64,000 bases of DNA, from NCBI GenBank assembly GCA_003151275.1, contig PLXC01000013.1, positions 24,787-88,786 of the forward strand, given 5' to 3'. The stretch comes from Candidatus Melainabacteria bacterium (GTDB lineage Bacteria > Cyanobacteriota > Vampirovibrionia > Obscuribacterales > Obscuribacteraceae). Position 1 is the first letter of the stretch. Every line of letters starts with the position of its first letter. A program made the position numbers and the translations under genes. This document shows, piece after piece, positions 8,401 to 14,874 of this stretch. The notes beneath the pieces were generated by a model. The model was not told where the DNA came from and did no database searches. It was given only the letters and a program-made list of their open reading frames with translations.

Positions 8401-8475
8401 TGGAAACAAGCACGACATCCCTACTATCGCTACAGAATCTGAAGCTATATCCGATTGCTGAGATGTTTCAACCAT
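5470..8475 (-). CDS. KS-AT polyketide synthase (PfaA/Hgl type) with degenerate acyltransferase
   Basis: 1001 residues. KS domain, about 12-465: active-site Cys204 in DAACASSL, His in EAHGTGT (about 340) and His in IGHTKAAAG (about 380) are all present, so condensation should be possible. An AT-like domain follows, about 610-830: the start FLFPGEGSQ is good, but the catalytic motif GHSxGE reads GRGCGE (about residue 698), without the nucleophile Ser and the preceding His. After it roughly 100 residues normally found before the LREPVRF-like strand are absent; the sequence goes almost directly to NFLQEIQNMYADGAKVFVEC and GPNAVLTDLV. No ACP is attached; the tail has the FMDSQRNVMTSYLQ motif shared with the ACP protein at 3339-4007. 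The enzyme probably depends on an acyltransferase elsewhere or is a specialised or decaying relic. No clear ribosome site before the ATG. Confidence 0.85.
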   Translation of the reverse strand: MVETSQQSDIASDSVAIVGMSCLFPKANDLETYWQNILKKVDAIEEIPIGHWDWREFYDADPLAPDKIISRWGGFLQEIDFDPTIYGIPPNVLKSIDPMQILLLEVTRAAVADAGYTNRSFPKQNASVILANAGQAPISALYSLRSMLGWKLSELPDDVKDEVQSRLPDWSEDSFAGYLGNVTAGRVANRFDLGGVNFCIDAACASSLAALYVSLGELRSRNSDIVFLCATDTHNQPGDYLSFSKTHALSSTGRCRAFDASADGIVISEGIATLVLKRLGDAERDGDKIYAVVRSVAGSSDGRGLSLTAPSKAGQVLALNRAFEAAGVCPSTVSLIEAHGTGTVAGDKAEIEALKQVFQADGANTSACAIGSVKTMIGHTKAAAGLASLIKVAKALHHKVLPPTLGVTTPNPTCDFANSPFYVNSELRPWLNMVDGVSGSKHPRRAGVSAFGFGGTNFHAILEEYVPALPKEQESTSQTWTAELFITYGTSRANLFDSISWLSEQVESATRQNHNDTALKDLAHKLHLRNQKLWELPSRDLKQKSAWMSKPKTCLTVVATGLQDLQTKLIRAKSDIQDSTKNQIKDLRGVYYFPHQPSFKVAFLFPGEGSQRVNMLSEATIAFPEVRMSLESASDLLASKLEKPLANYIFPPPAFTEAERATQEMFLNQTRIALPAMGAANIAMLRLLESLNVIPDMVAGRGCGEYVALCAAGSISQSEMLSNLASCGTGEHISAPVNFLQEIQNMYADGAKVFVECGPNAVLTDLVSSILDQPKFCDHLAVSVDRNERDGILQLLHTLAQLAAYGVPVNPGILYRGRIKDITSVQEETVQMNSKKKKKLLYRVNSTNITPVVFAGNGLSEAVGKVPSSSPNAISAYVGAKAEKFAVRNERINQSISGISFSKEKNADKDSRVDQAAFFSSSLLKNSSSMPNQVPKLSCAVPAAFATQDGMQEVDRLVTNYQQVMLQIANSFMDSQRNVMTSYLQTGRRPNSQPGQSQTDS

Positions 8476-8599
8476 AAGTTTTAAAAACCATCATTAGCCT
8501 GAGAGTGAAACCCTATTTGTAACACCGGGGAGATAACAATTACTTGAGGAGCTTTCGTGCCTCTGTACTGGAATTATTTTTCTTCGATTTCAAGCGCTT

Positions 8600-8628
8600 A
8601 GTATAATAGCAATTGCGAAAGTCTGCAA
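8600..8628 (-). promoter_or_regulatory. Promoter of the KS-AT gene with embedded operator halves
   Basis: On the minus strand TTGCAG (8628-8623), 17-base spacer, TATACT (8605-8600). The spacer contains TTTCGCAATTGC, so half-sites of the shared palindrome lie between and over the -35 and -10 boxes rather than downstream of the -10 as in the other promoters. The start codon at 8475 is about 115 bases further on. Confidence 0.65.
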
Positions 8629-8653
8629 TTAATCTGCCTGAAGCTCTCATCAC

Positions 8654-8718
8654 TTGAAAAAAAGTAACAAAAGAAGCTAGAATAAGGACAATTGCATAAT
8701 TGCACAATTGCGCAATTG
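8654..8718 (+). promoter_or_regulatory. Promoter with four tandem operator half-sites for the 8773 gene pair
   Basis: TTGAAA (8654-8659), 18-base spacer, TAGAAT (8678-8683), then from 8689 four successive 8-base units: CAATTGCA, TAATTGCA, CAATTGCG, CAATTGAC. The third and fourth unit together give CAATTGCGCAATTG, the perfect palindrome seen at other genes. This is the densest operator of the region. Confidence 0.7.
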
Positions 8719-8772
8719 ACTGAGTCTCAGCCTGAGCCTGTGTCTTCTAAATGAAATTAAGCTCGGACTGGA

Positions 8773-9093
8773 ATGAAACTAAAAATCCGAGCTTTGGGAG
8801 ATATCCGAGTGTATGAAAGCAAAGTTCTTGAGGTCTTGTTGAAGATGTCCTCAACGCTCCATTGGATTGAGCAAAATCAGCCTGCTGAACGGCTACAGCT
8901 ACCGGTTGAACACGGAGACGCGATGAAACGATTGGAGAACATGGGCATAGTAACTCGACGAAGTCATCACCTTTTGTCGTTGCAAAAGCAACGTTTACAG
9001 AGACTTCTACGCAGGGAGCTGATGCTTTGCCCGCGACTAAAGGAGAGATGTTTGTCCGAATTTAGTGCTTTGTTCGAACCGACAACATTGTGA
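8773..9093 (+). CDS. Unknown basic 106-residue protein
   Basis: No family recognised. The protein is helical in appearance and strongly basic, with LGDIRVYESKVLEVLLKMSS near the start and a run of Arg/Leu-rich helix (LLSLQKQRLQRLLRRELMLC) at about residues 67-86. The segment DAMKRLENMGIVTRRSHHLL could be a small winged-helix DNA-binding unit, which is only a guess from its pattern. It is the first gene behind the strongest operator array and its TGA overlaps the ATG of the next gene (TGATG at 9091-9095), so both are translated together. It faces away from the KS-AT gene with which it shares a divergent control region. Confidence 0.6.
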   Translation: MKLKIRALGDIRVYESKVLEVLLKMSSTLHWIEQNQPAERLQLPVEHGDAMKRLENMGIVTRRSHHLLSLQKQRLQRLLRRELMLCPRLKERCLSEFSALFEPTTL

Positions 9094-9386
9094 TGTCAGC
9101 TGTACAAAAGGCTATGAGTCCAAATGACATACGATTTGAACTAGCTACGACCTGGATTACAGGTCTAGTTCGGCATTTAGCGGAGTCATCAAAATTGGGT
9201 GTCATCTCGATCGAGTGGAAGATGCAAGATAAGTTGTTCATTATGGAAATAGAGGGCAATGGTGGGAAGAAGGCATCAAAACTCTTTGAACCTTCAGAAC
9301 TTGTCTCGTTTCCTTTGGAAGGTGCAAATCAACTAGCCTTTGAGGCGCAATTGACTCGATTAATACAATTTTTTAAAAAGAGATAA
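9093..9386 (+). CDS. Unknown 97-residue protein coupled to the 8773 gene
   Basis: Begins at ATG 9093 in the overlap TGATG (a GTG one codon earlier is possible). Sequence SSKLGVISIEWKMQDKLFIMEIEGNGG suggests a beta-sheet centre flanked by an N-terminal helix and a C-terminal helix LAFEAQLTRLIQFFKKR. No known motif, signal peptide or membrane segment. Coupling to the preceding gene argues that the two products form one functional unit. Convergent with the YdbC-like gene, 50 bases apart. Confidence 0.6.
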   Translation: MSAVQKAMSPNDIRFELATTWITGLVRHLAESSKLGVISIEWKMQDKLFIMEIEGNGGKKASKLFEPSELVSFPLEGANQLAFEAQLTRLIQFFKKR

Positions 9387-9436
9387 GTAATAACACAAGA
9401 TCTCAAGGCAGATCTCGGTAGATTGCTGCACCGCAT

Positions 9437-10078
9437 TTAGTGCGGAAGCACGAGCCAATCATCTTTCAAAGGAATAACTCCACCGGTAATCTTATCAAGA
9501 TCGCCATCAAGATCAGCGGCTTGCCTGAGCCCCGGCAAAGTTCCATGAACGTAAGCTTCGTGCGCATCAATGCTAGTCCATAACGTCGTCACCATGTATC
9601 GTCCATCTTCTTGATCGACTTTGCTGAAGGCACCGGCAAGCATTCCCTCGACCTTACATAAGGCGGGAGTCCAAATCTTTTCTTGCATCTCAAAGAAGTG
9701 ACTTTCTCTATCAGGCTTCACCAGGCAATCAGCAATTCTAAGCGCACCCGCTTCTTGCAGACTGTCACTCATCGAACCACGCATGCCTGGCATATCGTAT
9801 CTGGGAGTTAGCAGTGAGACATCAATTGACTCGTAAGTTGTTAGTTGATCATTGTGGCGCACAATTTTGTCGTGCTGCTGCCGCATGAACTTTTGGTAGT
9901 GGCTTTCATCCTGCCATATTGCCAATATGCATGCTTCTTCTTTGGATTTTAAATTCCAGCCGCCAAACTGCCCGAGAAAACCGGGTACCTTTGATAACTG
10001 ATTCCACTTACTTTGCGCAGCAGAAAATGGCACTTGCAGCTGTTCCGAAACGCGGCACATAATCCATTTTAAAAGCAT
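9437..10078 (-). CDS. YdbC-like protein (DUF4937, ABM-type alpha/beta barrel)
   Basis: 213 residues. The opening MLLKWIMCRVSEQLQVPFSAA, with QSKWNQLSKVPGFLGQFGGW just after, is the pattern of Bacillus YdbC/DUF4937 proteins, and the second half (SHFFEMQEKIWTPALCKVEG, YMVTTLWTSIDAHEAYV) repeats a dimeric alpha/beta-barrel unit of the antibiotic-biosynthesis-monooxygenase type. The two halves are probably tandem barrels within one chain. Reaction unknown in the family. GGAAAAAC precedes the ATG. Stand-alone gene with a 440-base upstream gap. Confidence 0.75.
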   Translation of the reverse strand: MLLKWIMCRVSEQLQVPFSAAQSKWNQLSKVPGFLGQFGGWNLKSKEEACILAIWQDESHYQKFMRQQHDKIVRHNDQLTTYESIDVSLLTPRYDMPGMRGSMSDSLQEAGALRIADCLVKPDRESHFFEMQEKIWTPALCKVEGMLAGAFSKVDQEDGRYMVTTLWTSIDAHEAYVHGTLPGLRQAADLDGDLDKITGGVIPLKDDWLVLPH

Positions 10079-10518
10079 GTTTTTCCGTACCGATGACCGG
10101 AGGGCAACAAGGGGTAAGTATATCGCCCTTATATTGGATTCTTTCCATATTTCCCTTGGCAGAGGTCGCCACGTTTCGAATCAGACCTCGTCGTTTACTT
10201 AAGAAGTCTGGGGATTCCACAAAAAATAGCAAGTTCCAGCTCAGTGCGTAACTCGGTTAGTGCTTGTTCGTTGAATTGTGCGCAGACTTGTTGGTGGTCA
10301 AAGACCCATCTGGCGCACCTCACGAATGAAGTCTTTCAGTCGTTTCGCACCGTATTTAGTGTCACTTTAACAGTATTGAGCAAGATGCCTTGCAGTTAGT
10401 CCATTTCCAAGTGGTACACTATTCGGTAAAGAATCCCCGCCTGTTGGCTTTTAAATCCCTGACCGGCAGACTTTTACGGTAATCTGTCTAGGTGCAGCGC
10501 AGTGAAGAAGGATATTCA
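10079..10518. other. Intergenic region between YdbC-like and coiled-coil genes
   Basis: No convincing gene. On the minus strand an uninterrupted stretch (about 10198-10340) could encode about 45 residues ending FCGIPRLLK, perhaps the tail of a lost gene. One copy of the dispersed motif GCACCGTATTTAGTG lies at 10347-10361. A weak promoter for the + strand gene may lie around 10410-10440 (TGGTACACTATTCGG). Confidence 0.4.
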
Positions 10519-10860
10519 ATGAAAGAGAGTTTTATCGACAAGGCTAAAGCGGACCTGAAAGTTATTGGCAGGACCGCTAATTTCGCAACGCAATTCACAA
10601 AGTACAAACTTGAAATCCAAGCAAAGAAGCAAGAAAAAGAGCGTCTGTTAAAACAGATTGGGCAGAGCGTATACGACCTCTATAAGGCACACTCAACATT
10701 TAATGGTGAGGCTGTTCTTGAAGCGGTTGGAGGTGATTTCGAAACGTACAAACAGCTCGAAGACGATCTCGCGGCGATTGAAGAGCAGATTGTGCAGGCG
10801 AAGGCTGACTTGAAGGGAGCGCCCTCTGACACGGCAACCGAGCACGAAGATAAAGAATAG
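10519..10860 (+). CDS. Small coiled-coil protein
   Basis: 113 residues from ATG 10519, behind GAAGAAGGA; an in-frame GTG at 10492 is less well placed. Almost wholly helical and charged: KYKLEIQAKKQEKERLLKQI and DDLAAIEEQIVQAKADLKGA form two heptad-rich segments separated by a short polar loop (HSTFNGEAVLEAVGG). No signal peptide. Similar small coiled-coil proteins occur as uncharacterised genes in this lineage; no function can be assigned. It precedes a DUF1990 gene by 27 bases and may share its transcript. Confidence 0.6.
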   Translation: MKESFIDKAKADLKVIGRTANFATQFTKYKLEIQAKKQEKERLLKQIGQSVYDLYKAHSTFNGEAVLEAVGGDFETYKQLEDDLAAIEEQIVQAKADLKGAPSDTATEHEDKE

Positions 10861-10887
10861 TCGCTTTCCCTCATCCGCACTATTTCA

Positions 10888-11475
10888 GTGTTCCTTCTTC
10901 ACAAGCCATCCAAAGCAGAAATTCAAGACTTTCTTGTCCGGCAGCGCGTGCTGGATTTTACCTATGATTGCGTCGGCGTGACAGGATCAGTCGATGTTCC
11001 TGTGCCTTACCATCTGGATCACAATCGTCTGCAAATCGGCTCAGGACGCGAAGCGTTTGAGCGCGCCAAAGTCGCCATCAGAGCTTGGAAGATGTTCAAT
11101 TTACCGTGGATTCAGTTATGTTGGGTGGATGCCCCAATTGAGTCTGGAACTGTGGTGACCGTGCTGGCGAAACATCTGGGATTTTTTTCGCTGAATGCGT
11201 GTCGCATCGTCTACCTTGTAACTGAAGAAAACGATCTGGGCATGAGTAGATTTGGATTCGCCTATGGCACGCTACCCGACCACGCAGAGTCTGGCGAAGA
11301 GCGCTTTACGGTGGAGTTTGACCATGAGACGCAAGTAGTAACATACGATCTCTATGCAGTGTCGAAACCACATCAGCTTTTGTCTCGACTCGGGTATCCC
11401 TACACTCGAAAAATGCAAAAAAGATTTGTTGCGGATTCGCTTAGGGCAATGTCGAAAGCTACTAGCCAGCTTTAA
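10888..11475 (+). CDS. DUF1990 family protein
   Basis: 195 residues from a GTG at 10888. The pattern LDFTYDCVGVTG, LQIGSGREAFERAKVAIRAW, then ESGTVVTVLAKHLGFFSLNA, RIVYLV and a distal FGFAYGTLPDHAESGEERF is the classical layout of DUF1990 (helix-grip-like fold; members in Actinobacteria and plants). A basic patch RLGYPYTRKMQKRF closes the domain. No catalytic role is established for the family. Its 3' end lies only 12 bases from the truncated Hsp70-like remnant on the other strand, so an old rearrangement may have joined them. Confidence 0.8.
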   Translation: MFLLHKPSKAEIQDFLVRQRVLDFTYDCVGVTGSVDVPVPYHLDHNRLQIGSGREAFERAKVAIRAWKMFNLPWIQLCWVDAPIESGTVVTVLAKHLGFFSLNACRIVYLVTEENDLGMSRFGFAYGTLPDHAESGEERFTVEFDHETQVVTYDLYAVSKPHQLLSRLGYPYTRKMQKRFVADSLRAMSKATSQL

Positions 11476-11486
11476 TTGTGATCAGG

Positions 11487-11874
11487 TCAATCAGAGAGCC
11501 GTTCTAGAAGAGATCCTATTGTAGACGCACGTGGACACTTATTTCCCGTCGACAATTTTAAAATCCTTCGACCGCACTTTTTTAGAACTTCCTTCGGCAT
11601 TGGTTCCATAGAGCTTGTCGACGCATGTGACTGGGCTTGTGCCACAGCTTGCGTGCTCCAATACATTCTTTTGAAGCACTTCTTCGCCATACAGAAAGTT
11701 TCCGTCTTCAGCATAGTGAATTAGCGATGGAATTGTGAAAACACTTCCATCTGTTGCTTCTTGCGTGCGGCTGTAATTGCCCAACTGCAAGGTTCGGCTA
11801 TCCTGCTTTACGGTGTCCCATAAGCTGATTACCGTGTTGGATGTTCCAAAATCAACTCCGAGTCGACCTGGCAT
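11487..11874 (-). pseudogene. Truncated and frameshifted Hsp70 (DnaK)-like gene
   Basis: Starts at ATG 11874 with GAGGTAAAA before it. The first 111 residues begin MPGRLGVDFGTSNTVISLWD, the phosphate-binding start of the Hsp70/actin ATPase fold, and continue with TIPSLIHYAEDG. The frame stops at 11539; in the neighbouring frame STGNKCPRASTIGSLLERLSD, resembling the ISPREIGSLLLERL segment that follows in relatives, continues to a stop at 11487. Everything after that (most of the ATPase and all of the substrate domain) is missing. Preceded by an equally damaged GrpE-like gene. Confidence 0.75.
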
Positions 11875-11881
11875 TTTTACC

Positions 11882-12493
11882 TCAATCTGTATTCGATTGC
11901 TTTGATTCGGCAGCCCGCCTCAGAACTTTTCTTTCAAAGCAGATGCCGCACAGTCGCACTATTGCGTCATCGTCTTGTTCAAATGTGTCCTCTAATGATA
12001 GCGGCTCATGCATCCTGGCGTCGTATCGGACGATGCTACCTATCCGGTTCTCCTATTTCGAGTCCATGATTCTGCAGGCTCTGGATAAGGCGATTTGAGA
12101 TTGCTTGAATGTCTTTAGCATTCAGAGACTTACGTTGAACGTTCAGCATGTGATCTTGCGCCAGCAGTTGCGCAACCGACCGGACAACTCTTGAAACAGC
12201 ATCCTAAATCTGGTGCGAACTTCCTTCTCCTTTTGTTCTTCCGCTTGCTTGTTGTTCAAATTCAGGTCATGCCGCGCAGCATTCAAAAGCGCTTTGTTCT
12301 CGTCTTGTTCCAATTTTATGAATTGCAATTCTCGTTCTAGATCCAGTAGGCGTTGCCGAGCCTGCTCCAATTCTTCTTGTAGTCCTGGATGATCAGATTC
12401 TTGAGATTTTGCGTGCTTATCTGCGGACACACTGAACTCTACTTGATTCGCCAACATGCCGATAATTTTCGACTTGTCTTCTATATAAGCCAC
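11882..12493 (-). pseudogene. Frameshifted GrpE-like nucleotide exchange factor gene
   Basis: Three frames must be joined. Frame 1 (from ATG 12493) gives a charged coiled coil (ELEQARQRLLDLERELQFIK) up to FQELSGRLRN. Frame 2 continues VAQLLAQDHMLNVQRKSLN, DIQAISNRLIQSLQNHGLEI to a stop after GEPDR. Frame 3 gives GSIVRYDARMHEPLSLED and VRLCGICFERKVLRRA, which match the beta-domain of GrpE (G..V.YDP..HE, then G....RVLRPA). In the usual order GrpE sits before its Hsp70, as here, so the pair was once a chaperone module. Two frameshifts make translation of the whole protein unlikely, unless they are assembly errors. Confidence 0.7.
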
Positions 12494-12605
12494 TGTGGTC
12501 TGCGCTAAACCTCTATCCGATTAATTTATGGGTCCCAGCCGGTCATTGCCACTGCGGATAGTGCTCGTGTAATATGATCGCTGGATAAGGCAACAGGCGG
12601 TGACC

Positions 12606-13697
12606 ATGACAACGTCGAAAACGCTAGAAAATCTGCGTTTTGAGATTAAACCGGTTCCCCGAGAGCGTATCGAGGATGCGGTCAATATCTGGGTGCTTAG
12701 TTTTGGCGACTTGAGACGTTCCTTCTGGCGTGATTATGCGGAGAATGAACTCGACTCTCTCTTGGGAGCGTTCGTCGGCGACGAACTTGGCGCAGTTGTT
12801 GGCGTGCATGATTTTGAGACAAGGTTTTTCGGCAAATGGATTCCTTGCGTAGGGATTGCTGCGGTTGCCAGCTCACCGACACGGCGCAGACAGGGATTCG
12901 TTAAGGCGCTTTTGACGGAATGCTTGAAAAGTGCCCACAGAAGGAAAATTCCGCTTTCCATGCTGGGCGCGGCAGAACCGGCGATATATGAGCAAATGGG
13001 CTGGGCAGTCTCAGATTGGCACTATTCGTTGGAACTTGACCTTGACCATTTAAGTAGACTTAGCAGTTTAGGAACTGCGGAGCGCTATGCAATTGTTGCC
13101 AATAATCGCCACGAAAAGGCGGCCGCGTTACGCGAACGCTGGCTCGCTGGTGGCAATCTCGGAATTCGGCGCGGCGAAAAAAGGTGGCAGCGTCTCGCCA
13201 GTGTCCTGGGACCCGATTTCGTCTGGCAATTGCTTCTCCATCACGACGGATACATGATCCTGGATCTGAGTAAGTCGAAACAGCGAGAGAAGCTCGTCAT
13301 TGCAGAATGGGTCTATTTGACCGACGATGCATTCAAAGATGGCTTAGCTTTCTTTGCCAACATGCAAAACCAGTACGAGCGCGTAGAGTGGGTGGATTCA
13401 ACGCCAGAGCACCTTTTGCAGTTAGGTCTCGTAAACGATTCGAACGTCGTGCGATTACACACAGGTCATTTGTCGCGTATTGTGCACCTCGAAGCATTTG
13501 AGAAAGCAATTAACACATCGCTAAGTACTGTGCCTATGCGCGATCCGATCGCCGTCACATGCCCGAACAATAAAGATGGATTAACGCCGGGACAAATTAT
13601 CCAGCTTGCGACCGATTTCTGGACAGAACCTCCCAAAGATTGGCCGACACTAAATGTTCGTCGTGTTCCTCGTGCCTTCACAACGGAAAGATTCTGA
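12606..13697 (+). CDS. Eis-like GNAT N-acetyltransferase
   Basis: 363 residues from ATG 12606 (AGGCGG seven bases upstream; GTG 12600 is inside that signal). The N-terminal GNAT domain has the Eis pattern: GIAAVASSPTRRRQGFVKALL (acetyl-CoA pyrophosphate loop, about residues 90-110), then SMLGAAEPAIYEQMGWAVSD. A central second GNAT-like half and a C-terminal SCP2-like segment (about 285-350) follow, as in the Eis family. Relatives acetylate amines such as aminoglycosides or lysines; the substrate here is unknown. No obvious operon partner. Confidence 0.8.
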   Translation: MTTSKTLENLRFEIKPVPRERIEDAVNIWVLSFGDLRRSFWRDYAENELDSLLGAFVGDELGAVVGVHDFETRFFGKWIPCVGIAAVASSPTRRRQGFVKALLTECLKSAHRRKIPLSMLGAAEPAIYEQMGWAVSDWHYSLELDLDHLSRLSSLGTAERYAIVANNRHEKAAALRERWLAGGNLGIRRGEKRWQRLASVLGPDFVWQLLLHHDGYMILDLSKSKQREKLVIAEWVYLTDDAFKDGLAFFANMQNQYERVEWVDSTPEHLLQLGLVNDSNVVRLHTGHLSRIVHLEAFEKAINTSLSTVPMRDPIAVTCPNNKDGLTPGQIIQLATDFWTEPPKDWPTLNVRRVPRAFTTERF

Positions 13698-13805
13698 ACT
13701 TGCGAAAATAGTCCGATCTATCCGTGGCGCGGCTCCGATAATTCAAAATATGGTTGGTGCGGGCGCACTATCTGTGGTGCTACGTTCGTGCGCTCAATTA
13801 GGAAT

Positions 13806-14273
13806 TCAATGCCTAATAGCCAGAATGACAATCATCAAAATCAGCATTATTATGAGGACCACGCCTCCAACAGCTTTAACAGACAACGCGCCCTCTTCGC
13901 CTTCTTCAGTTGGACTCGGGGCAAAACTGCTCTTTACTTTTCCGGCTGGCGTTTTCGTCGGCTCGATGACCCAATAACAATCACCACAGACAAGCCTTCC
14001 ACTTCCAACATCTGTTGTCTCGCCCGAACATTTGGGACATTTAGTCGGATCCTGCGCTACCGGGGCAGCCTGAGAAATTATCGGCAGCGGTGCCTTCGGG
14101 TCTTTGGACAATACCGGCGCGGCCTGGGGGCGTTGTGGCGTAGGAACGTCCACCTTTCCTTTCTTTGGTGCCGGACCGAATTTGTCGAAAACCCAGTAAC
14201 ATTCGCCACATACGAGTTTGCTACCGATATCTTCTGTTGCCGCACCGCACTTGGGGCAAGGATTGTCACTCAT
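13806..14273 (-). CDS. Double zinc-ribbon protein with C-terminal membrane anchor
   Basis: 155 residues. Two nearly identical zinc ribbons: CPKCGAATEDIGSKLVCGEC (about residues 6-25) followed by YWVF, and CPKCSGETTDVGSGRLVCGDC-like sequence (about 79-99) followed by YWVI. A Pro/Lys-rich linker separates them, and the tail VGGVVLIIMLILMIVILAI (about 136-154) is one transmembrane helix, so the ribbons face the cytoplasm or, if inverted, the outside. Internal duplication of the ribbon is evident. Function unknown. Confidence 0.7.
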   Translation of the reverse strand: MSDNPCPKCGAATEDIGSKLVCGECYWVFDKFGPAPKKGKVDVPTPQRPQAAPVLSKDPKAPLPIISQAAPVAQDPTKCPKCSGETTDVGSGRLVCGDCYWVIEPTKTPAGKVKSSFAPSPTEEGEEGALSVKAVGGVVLIIMLILMIVILAIRH

Positions 14274-14453
14274 ATTTTCACACTAGACGCGAGGCGCGTA
14301 ATTGTTGTCACAGGGTACAGCTGACGAAACTCTCATTAGATTAGCAGATAGTGGATGTTGTTTCTTTTGTTGGTCGGGGCAGACTCATCCGCGGCGAGGA
14401 CAGTGCTTTGCTGGTCAGCTAAAATAGTATTTTCAGACCATAGGTAAAACTGG

Positions 14454-14852
14454 ATGGCATCTCATAGCATTGATGGCAATTGGCGAGGTCATTACACCTA
14501 CGCAAAAAATCCAGATGGTGGAAGTGGCTTTGATGCAAACTTTGTAACCAACGGCGAAGACGTGTCTGGCGACATAATGGACGATTTTTGGCCGGGAGCC
14601 GCCGTTTTGTCGGGAACCTTCTCCTTTCCATCTCTAAAATATACTAAGTCCTACATCGGTCAAAAGCTTGCTTCGGTGGAGTATCAAGGCACCATGAATG
14701 ACGATGGTAAAACAATAAGCGGCGCATGGAGTCTTGTCGAAGGCGAAAAGGTTGTGAGAGGCGCATGGACAGCTTACCGTACAGATCAAGAGTCGAAGCT
14801 CGCCAAGGCAAAACTTGGCAAAGTAGTCGAAAAGGTGGACGAGGTTTATTGA
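14454..14852 (+). CDS. Unknown protein with lipocalin-like beta pattern
   Basis: 132 residues. Starts SIDGNWRGHYTYAKNPDGGS and later has VSGDIMDDFWPGAAVLSGTF, VEYQGTMNDDGKTISGAWSL, VVRGAWTAYR: alternating strands with GNW and GAW turns, as in small lipocalin-like or DUF-type beta barrels that bind a hydrophobic ligand. A short helical Lys-rich tail (KLAKAKLGKVVEKVDEVY) ends the protein. No signal peptide, so cytoplasmic. No clear ribosome binding site. Convergent with the next gene, 22 bases apart. Confidence 0.6.
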   Translation: MASHSIDGNWRGHYTYAKNPDGGSGFDANFVTNGEDVSGDIMDDFWPGAAVLSGTFSFPSLKYTKSYIGQKLASVEYQGTMNDDGKTISGAWSLVEGEKVVRGAWTAYRTDQESKLAKAKLGKVVEKVDEVY

Positions 14853-14874
14853 GGATGCCCCTCAATCAGGCTTG

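Noticed and set aside
10198..10340. Short minus-strand coding remnant ending FCGIPRLLK
   Set aside because: Too short and without recognised family; noted only in the intergenic entry.
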